Below, piece by piece: positions 57,906 through 64,000 of a stretch of 64,000 nucleotides of DNA. Both the position numbers and the translations under genes were made by a program. The stretch covers positions 1,418,081 through 1,482,080 of the forward strand of contig JAQJVL010000173.1 of the NCBI GenBank assembly GCA_035578905.1, in the 5' to 3' direction. Each line of letters starts with the position of its first letter. Position 1 is the first letter of the stretch. The notes below the pieces were generated by a model. That model did no database searches and had not been told where the DNA came from. It saw only the letters and a program-made list of their open reading frames with translations. This DNA comes from Stictocephala bisonia. Taxonomy: Eukaryota; Arthropoda; Insecta; Hemiptera; Membracidae.

Positions 57906-59944
57906 CAAGTGCCCTTACAATATTTTATTTCAAATTAATTACTACCTCAATGGGTTAAAGTGGTATTTACCCTCCCATCCACCTATATATGTACGGTAGT
58001 AATGTCTCCCACCTGCCCACCTATACACTCCCAAAAATAATCTACTTAGAATAAGAGTATGGCTAAAACCCTTTTTGAAATCAAATTATATGGTTGAAAC
58101 CAAGCTTTGAAGTAATAAGAACATTAAGGGTGTTCGTCCGACCAGCTCAGTTGCACTGGATGGACTTGAGTTCAAAGTTTTTCCGCAACTGTCGCCACAA
58201 GTAGCAAAGTGCATGCCTTGTTGGGGGCATGGGAGAGTAACTCTTGCTGCCATATCCAGTGCACAAATGTTTTTATATAATATTTTATTGAATAAATAAA
58301 TAAATAAATTAACTTTATTAATACAGATTTTATGTATTATTAATCTACTTTTTTGGCCAAAAATAATTGTACAAATATCAACTCGAAATTCGTACAGATG
58401 AAATTTATAAAATAATAATTGGTTACATTTAAAAAATGTGTTTTTTTACTATCAGTTGTATTTTAAACTATGTTGGTCAGTATCATTTGTCCACTATATT
58501 CTCAAAATTTTAATAAAATATATCGCACGGTTTGTTAATGAGTTGGGAACCAAGAAAGGCCAAATTAAACACTTTAGGTAGTCATATATCCACAAAATAT
58601 TTAAAAAAAAAATTTTCCCTCAACATACTTATTATTTTTAACAAGACAAACATTTTATTAAAAAATTTTTAAAATAATTTTTGATCTATTACCCTTAAAG
58701 CATGATACCTGTACCTATGAGCACTTGATATAATCCTTCATTACTGTGATGGAATGTTGTAAAAATAATAATAAAAAATTAAGACAGTTAATTATTTTCT
58801 GATCTGATTATATTGATGATTTTAAATTCATGAGGATTCTCTCACAAATTTTAGCTGTCTTCAATTTGAAATGTAATAACATTTGAGAAATACATACAGT
58901 ATTAATTTTTGTTTGTTTGTAATTTATTGTAGATTTCAAATAAATTAGTAATTTTTGCTTGTTTTTACCTTGAATTATTTTCACCCCTAGCCATGGAGAA
59001 AAAGAAACAGAGGTTGTTTTCTTACGGCTACAGCGAACACCTCAGAGGCGGCATATATCGAGGGACGTTGCTCGAAAAGGGATAGAAATAGGGACAGAGG
59101 GGTAGATATGCCTCATCCCCAACTCCTCCACCAAGTAACTGTTGATGTTTGAAGTGGATGTAATTTTTAAGTTTTTTTGCTGATTTGACTTTACGGCTCT
59201 GATTTGACATGATCTACTGTCATATGCCTAACTGAGATTTATAGAACTGCCTCTTCTCGTCTCAGAACAAATTTTGGTACCTTTTATTTTTCAGTCCTTT
59301 GGTAAATTATAAGTCCAGTATTTATATCGATTTATTAATTGATAATTAATTTGAAGTGTAGGGTAACTGATAAAAATTAACACAGGAAGTGAAATCGGTT
59401 ATTAATGAAAATACTGTTTTAGTTACTCAATTTGTTTGTGATTACATTCAAACTGTGAGTAATTTTTTAAAAATTCATTCATTTCTAATATTTAGTTTGT
59501 AATCTACAAAAATCTGATGGTACTTTTTTTTGGATCGTAGAGGTGTCATGACCATAAAGAATCATTCATCTATAGGGTGAGAGTTTCTGAAAATCTACAT
59601 ACATTAATCCATTTAGTATGTCGATGACAATAATAATCTATTGCGTATACAAAGTTGCAAAGTTCTTATTTTCATAGCAGCCAATATGAATTTGAAGTAA
59701 ATTTATAAAAGTTATGTATAGGACACAACAAATGGAATAAGTGGAACAAACATGTACAGAAAAATGTAACAGTGAAATTTGAACAGACTGCTTTGCTCTG
59801 TAAAATTATATACATAAATATTCAATAAAATTATTGAAATTATACACAATTCAATGTAATAATCTAATTAATTAAAATAAATCCGGGACAACTGAACAGA
59901 GATAAGAAGTCTTTGATCTGAGATCCATTTCAATACAGAAATAC
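57906..59944. other. Intergenic sequence with one possible SINE
   Basis: Positions 58130-58312 have a compact GC-richer body followed by (AAAT)n, SINE-like but with weak Pol III boxes. The rest is AT-rich. The minus-strand 60-codon frame at 59028-59210 is not recognised. Confidence 0.4.
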
Positions 59945-60520
59945 AAATTCTTTATTCTTTATTGTCAACGGCATAACCATTACATAATGATAATAAATAA
60001 ACTGAAGTTAGAGAATAAATTAATCTAGAATGCTTTATAATATAGTAATAAATTGTGTACAATAGTAGTAATATACATATATAGTAATATATGATGGTAA
60101 ATACAATAATATAATCAACAAACATTTTCTTGATAGTTCTTTTGCAAGACCCTTTTTAAAGAAAATTTAGATAAGAAAACGTCTAGATAGTCACCTATGC
60201 GGTTTCCTTGCTGTTGAATCCTCACCATCGTGCTGTTGGCAGCATATGATGTATTCACAGATGGCCTGGTGAAGAGATCTCTTGAACGGGTGCCACTTGG
60301 AACTCTGAAGTTTACTTTCTCTAGGAGATGAGGACAGCCTATCTTGGCATTCACCAAACGAAATAGGAACATGGAATCTTGAATACAGCGTTTGAACTTC
60401 AGAGATTGTAAGTTTAACATTACTGCAATTTCAGCTATGGGGCTTTTAGGTATTTTTAGCCAAGTTTCATCCCCACCAAACGGAGGAAGTGTGTCCGAAT
60501 TTTTTCTAGTGCCTCTTGAA
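59945..60520 (-). pseudogene. LINE 3' end (jockey/CR1-type ORF2 C-terminus), copy A
   Basis: On the minus strand the frame at 60420-60115 contains MLNLQSLKFKR, DSMFLFRLVNAKIGCPHLLE, KVNFRVPSGTRSRDLF and LDVFLSKFSLK. These are the typical C-terminal blocks (L-x-x-R...FLYKL-x-NG-x-x-D-CP-x-LL...F-x-VP) of jockey/CR1-like ORF2 proteins after the polymerase. The reading extends upstream (RLVGMKLG) through a stop. The 3' flank ends near 59945 in a TTTATT/AATAAAG-type tail. The copy is 5'-truncated and dead, and homologous to copy B at 60600-61217. Confidence 0.7.
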
Positions 60521-60599
60521 GGTTAGAGCTGATGCAGAAACCAAACAACGCTGCAGTAATCGATATGCGGCCGTACAAGAGATCAAACACAAACATAAT

Positions 60600-61217
60600 A
60601 AGATTAAAAAAATTGCAAAATCAATATATGCCTGACAACCTCAACATATTAATCTCACAATACTAGAATACAGTACTAATAACGTACATTAGGCATATTA
60701 ACGCTAAATGAGAGTATTCATGATGCTTATATTAATATCACCATAAAAATCATGATAATAATGATAAAGAAAGTTAAGAAAAAAATATGATTAGAAATAA
60801 CAAATGTGTTTACAACATTGTTCACGACTATTCATAATTACGTTTCCAGTGCGCGAAGGGATGCCCTGAATGAGTGGAGCGAAGTGCAGAAGAAGTCCAT
60901 GTTATCTGGTAAAGAATTGCATTGATTTTGGATCCTCATCATGGTGCTGCGTAATAGGTTGATACAGTTTGTTTCACAAAGAGAGTCTTGAACTTTGTGA
61001 TGGTAGGAACCTTAAAGTTCACTCTTTGGAGAAGAGCAGGACAATCAAGACTTCCATTGACCAACTTGTACAAGAAAAGTGAGCTTGAGTTGAGGGCCTT
61101 GCTTCTAGTGTGGGCAGGTTCAGCAGCAATGAAATATCTTGAATTGGAACATCTAAATATCTAATCCTGAGCCTAACTCCAACAAGTCTCAAAAACCGCC
61201 TCTGCTCTCTTTCAATC
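60600..61217 (-). pseudogene. LINE ORF2 C-terminus, copy B, left part (split by a hAT element)
   Basis: On the minus strand the frame ending at the hAT left junction reads EREQRRFLRLVGVRLRIRYL, DVPIQDISLLLNLPTLEAR. After a one-frame shift it continues SLFLYKLVNGSLDCPALLQ and RVNFKVPTITKFKTLF, the same blocks as copy A. Its upstream half is at 63825-64000, beyond the transposon. Without the transposon and one 8-bp repeat, the E-I-E-R junction is in frame. The frameshift near 61110 shows it is not functional. Confidence 0.75.
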
Positions 61218-61490
61218 CAGGGCCGTATTTCCAATAAGGCCGAGTAGGCCGTGGCCTAAGGCGGCAAATATCCAGGGGCGGCAAATTTCCATGTAACATT
61301 GATATAAAAATATATTTATAAATGTAAAATGTCAATAGAAAAAACCCGAAAATGTAAACATCAGTACTATGATAAGCTGCAAAACACCATAGCAATCACT
61401 CGCTACTGGGGTTATTATAAATATATATTTCATTTATTAAACCTAATGCAGTGTTGGCGTGTGGTATATCAACCATACTACAGTATTTAT

Positions 61491-61562
61491 ATTATCAAAC
61501 TGGGAGTGCGGCTGGACTCCAGGTAGCTAAATGGTGTTTAGCCGCACTCCCAGTTTGATAAT
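61491..61562. repeat. Perfect 23-bp hairpin inside the hAT left subterminal region
   Basis: ATTATCAAACTGGGAGTGCG plus GCT (61491-61513) and its exact complement (61540-61562), separated by 26 nt. Weaker pairing continues outside (GTATTTAT against ACTTGTATAC). Confidence 0.9.
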
Positions 61563-61699
61563 ACTTGTATACCAGCGGGTCCTCAATCTGAGATCACTGT
61601 TTGGTTGGCGGCTGGGTGTGTGTATGGTCAATCATTGATTTAAAAGCAAGAAGCATTTCTTTCAATAGGATATATTCAAGGCTTTTGGCACAACTTGAT

Positions 61700-63290
61700 G
61701 ACGAAACCATTTACTGGCGCAATATTTTAACCCGAGTAGTTGCTGCCATTTGGGCTCTTACTTGAAGAAGTCTGCCTCTTAGGGGGGACAATAGTATAAT
61801 AGGTTCTCAAAGGAATTGGAACTATTTGATGGTTTTGGAATTAATCACTGAGTTTGACCCTTTCTTGGAAAAACATATTTCAAGGCATGGAAATCCTGGC
61901 TCCGGTCACACAAATTACTTATCATCTATTATATGTGATGAAATGGCTGTGAAAGTGAAGAATAAAATATGTGAGGATTAAAACAAGCCAAGTATTTTAG
62001 CATTGTAGTTGATTCTACGCCTGATGTATCTCACATTGACCAGCTAACACTTATTTTCAGATATGTTCTACCTGATGGTTCTCCATGTGAACGAGTTTTC
62101 ACATTTATCCCCTCCGTTGGATACAAAGCAGAACAAATGCTCAATGCTGTACTAACAGAATTGAATAGTTTTAATATAAATATCAGTGATTGTCGAAGGC
62201 AGTCTTACGACAATGCCTCGAATATGGCTGGACTCAATAATGGCTTGCAAGCTAAGATAAAGGACCTTGCCCATTTGGGCAATGTTTTTACCATGTGCAC
62301 CTCATTCATTAAATTTAGTTGGGACATCAGCGGCACTAATTAGCGGCAAAAATTACTAATTTTTTAATGATCCTTCAAGAGCTATATGTTTTTTACAAAC
62401 TCGACAAAAAGATGGAAACGTTTGATAGTCGAGATCGATAAAGGAAAAACACTAAAAAAGCTATCAACTACTCGGTGGTCGGCCAGGGACGATTGCCAAG
62501 GCCTTAGAGAGTCATGGAATGAAATTTTATCCATTTTAACTTAAATAGAAAATGACTCCACAGAAAAAGCCACTACACGATGTGAAGCCATAGGAATTCT
62601 TAAAAAGTTGAACAGATTTGAGACAGCTTTTATGGTTTGCTTTTGGAGCACAATTTTATACCACCTTAATAAAGTATCCAAAAAAATACAGACAATAGAT
62701 GTTCTAACTACACAGAGCTGTATGCGTCACTAGCAGAATATTTCTCTTCTCAAAGAAATGATTTTGATTATTATGAATCACTTGCTCTTAACATTTTGAA
62801 AACAAAAGTTACTAAAAAGACTGTAAAAGGATTCTCAAAAGAAACAAAAATATGATGACGGAGGAACTGAAGATTTTGAACTTATTAAATTGTAAACTCT
62901 CCAGGAAAAGTAGAAGAAAGTATTTTGAGATCGAAAGCTCAAAATCTCATAGAAACTTACCGAAATGATCTTGGAGATGACTTCATCGATGAGTACTGCC
63001 ATTTTCAAGCATACTGTGCAGTATCTGGTGAGAAGTTTGAAGATACCTCGTTGATAGACATTTCAACTTACCTTAGGAATTGTCTTTCGATTCCAGCTAC
63101 AAACTGCTCTGGTGAAAGAAGCTTTTCTTGTTTAAAGAGAGTGAAAAACTATTTGAGATCAACCATTAATGAAGATAAATTGAAAGCGTTGTCTATTTTG
63201 TGTATAGAATCTGAAATTGCCGCAAAGATAGATTACAGCACAGTAATAGAAGACTTTGCTCAGAAGAAGGCTTGGAGGAAAGTATTTTAG
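61700..63290 (+). pseudogene. hAT transposase (ZMYM1/DUF4371-like), broken
   Basis: Readable blocks in order: about 61800-61975 YLMVLELITEFDPFLEKHIS and HGNPGSGHTNYLSSIICDE; 61990-62343 KYFSIVVDSTPDVSHIDQLT and later RRQSYDNASNMAGLNNGLQA; 62925-63290 FIDEYCHFQAYCAV, LRNCLSIPATNCSGERSFS and LKRVKNYLRSTINEDKL. The last is the hAT C-terminal dimerisation domain with its S-x-E-R-x-F-S motif. The VDSTPD and YDNASNM aspartates of the catalytic core are visible. In-frame stops (near 61763) and frameshifts (near 61977, 62308 and between 62343 and 62925) disrupt it, so no active enzyme is expected. Some members of this family were domesticated as host proteins, but this copy is not. Confidence 0.85.
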
Positions 63291-63824
63291 ATGTAGATTG
63301 AAGAAATAAAGAAGGATTTATTTCCTACTACTATTCATTAGATACTAAATGTCATGTAAAAAAAGAACTGTAAAAATACAATTACACAACAATTTTTATC
63401 GTTTGTTATACATTTTTTTTAATTAATACTTTTTATAAGAAGTTGAGTATTTTAGGATAATATAGACAATAAATCATGTTATGTACCTATTTAAAATAAT
63501 TCAAATGTTGTAATAATAAAATAAGTTAATTGTTCCTATAGAAGTTCGATAAAAGGGAAAATATAAACTTTACCGCTAATAGGTCTACAATAAAAATTGC
63601 GATACATGTGTTTAGAAAATAATTCAAAAATAGTAGTTCTAATGATTCATTTTTTAAATAAACTTTTATTTTTGCTTGAAAATAGATTCAAATACGGATC
63701 CTATTCTACGTGTATCATATTACCAAAATTGTACGTAGGAGACAGACATAATGCGTTGTTGGAGGGGAGGTGGGCGGCGGAACCCGGCTGGCCTAAGGGT
63801 GTCATGAAGCTAAATGCGGCCCTG

Positions 63825-64000
63825 TTTCAATCTCACCCCTTAAGTACATCTGGTGAGGCAACCATACCACACTGCAATATTTCAAATGAGGTCTAACAAG
63901 AAAGCAGTATAACATCTTCAAAGCACTCAGATCGGTGAAGGTCCTGGACATTCTGGAGAGAAGGCCATGAACTTGAAGAGCTTTGTTGCATACGTTACGA
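63825..64000 (-). pseudogene. LINE ORF2 segment, copy B, right part
   Basis: The complement reads ALQVHGLLSRMSRTFTDLSA, LKMLYCFLVRPHLKYCSVVW and LPHQMYLRGEIE. These are the region after the polymerase in jockey/CR1-like ORF2 (L-x-x-LY-x-x-LVR-x-x-L-x-Y-x-SVVW). It runs off the window edge and continues at 61217 on the other side of the hAT insertion. Confidence 0.75.

Larger units (their letters stand above)
61218..63824 (+). mobile_element. hAT transposon (ZMYM1-like group), complete ends, degenerate interior
   Basis: The left end CAGGGCCGTATTTCC and the right end complement CAGGGCCGCATTTAG are short inverted repeats. TTTCAATC is repeated exactly at 61210-61217 and 63825-63832, the 8-bp duplication of hAT elements. 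The left subterminal sequence (AAGGCCGAGTAGGCCGTGG, CCTAAGGCGGCAAAT) is typical of this group. The 2607-bp element carries remnants of one transposase gene. It inserted into an existing LINE. Confidence 0.9.

Noticed and set aside
62137..63290. A domesticated hAT-derived host gene
   Set aside because: The frame has stops and shifts, and the element still has matching ends and target duplications; it is a plain degraded transposon.

Overview
The window is AT-rich animal DNA with introns, many degenerate transposons and long minisatellites. It is almost certainly from an insect with a large genome. An insect source is supported by the best-matching gene, whose C-terminal sequence is insect-like, by short TTAGG-type telomere motifs, and by piggyBac-, hAT-, Tc1/mariner- and jockey/CR1-like elements. 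Hemiptera is my guess, not a demonstration. No bacterial-style genes, operons or CRISPR arrays are present. Nearly all short open frames are chance frames or frames created by tandem repeats.

The only host gene I can support is the 3' part of an RBM24/RBM38-type RNA-binding protein gene on the + strand. Three coding exons have matching splice phases: 9595-9652, 47546-47799 and 53068-53222, the last ending in TGA. They encode about 154 residues of the alanine/tyrosine-rich C-terminal half. The exons for the RNA-recognition motif must lie to the left of the window. The introns are about 37.9 kb and 5.3 kb. A 3' UTR of roughly 0.9-1.1 kb follows, with two Pumilio-type motifs, an AU-rich nonamer and two AATAAA signals.

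Region by region: 1-9.6 kb (5' intron) holds a 93-bp satellite, two TTAA-flanked inverted-repeat elements, a 22/23-bp array, and two long minisatellites of about 42 bp, the second ending about 80 bp before the first exon. The large intron (9.65-47.5 kb) holds 25-, 58-, 60-, 43- and 44-bp tandem arrays and several long palindromic elements with clean target-site duplications: two TA-flanked at 14.6 and 17.9 kb, and one with an 8-bp hAT-type duplication at 42.4 kb. It also holds a nested 1.26-kb palindrome at 25.1-26.4 kb, tRNA-like SINE heads, a LINE reverse-transcriptase fragment at 35.2 kb and a SINE inserted in a minisatellite at 44.1 kb. The second intron carries SINE copies and a TA-flanked MITE. 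Downstream of the gene are SINE remnants and then, from about 59.9 kb, minus-strand LINE 3' ends. The second LINE is split by a 2.6-kb hAT transposon with a degenerate ZMYM1-like transposase, intact ends and a perfect 8-bp target duplication.

The window therefore reads as one muscle/RNA-processing-type gene stretched by repeats. The most interesting signals are the nested insertions, the recurrent 41-44 bp minisatellite period, the strong excess of the octamer TAGGCCTA, and the nested palindromes. I did not find a convincing new multi-gene system.
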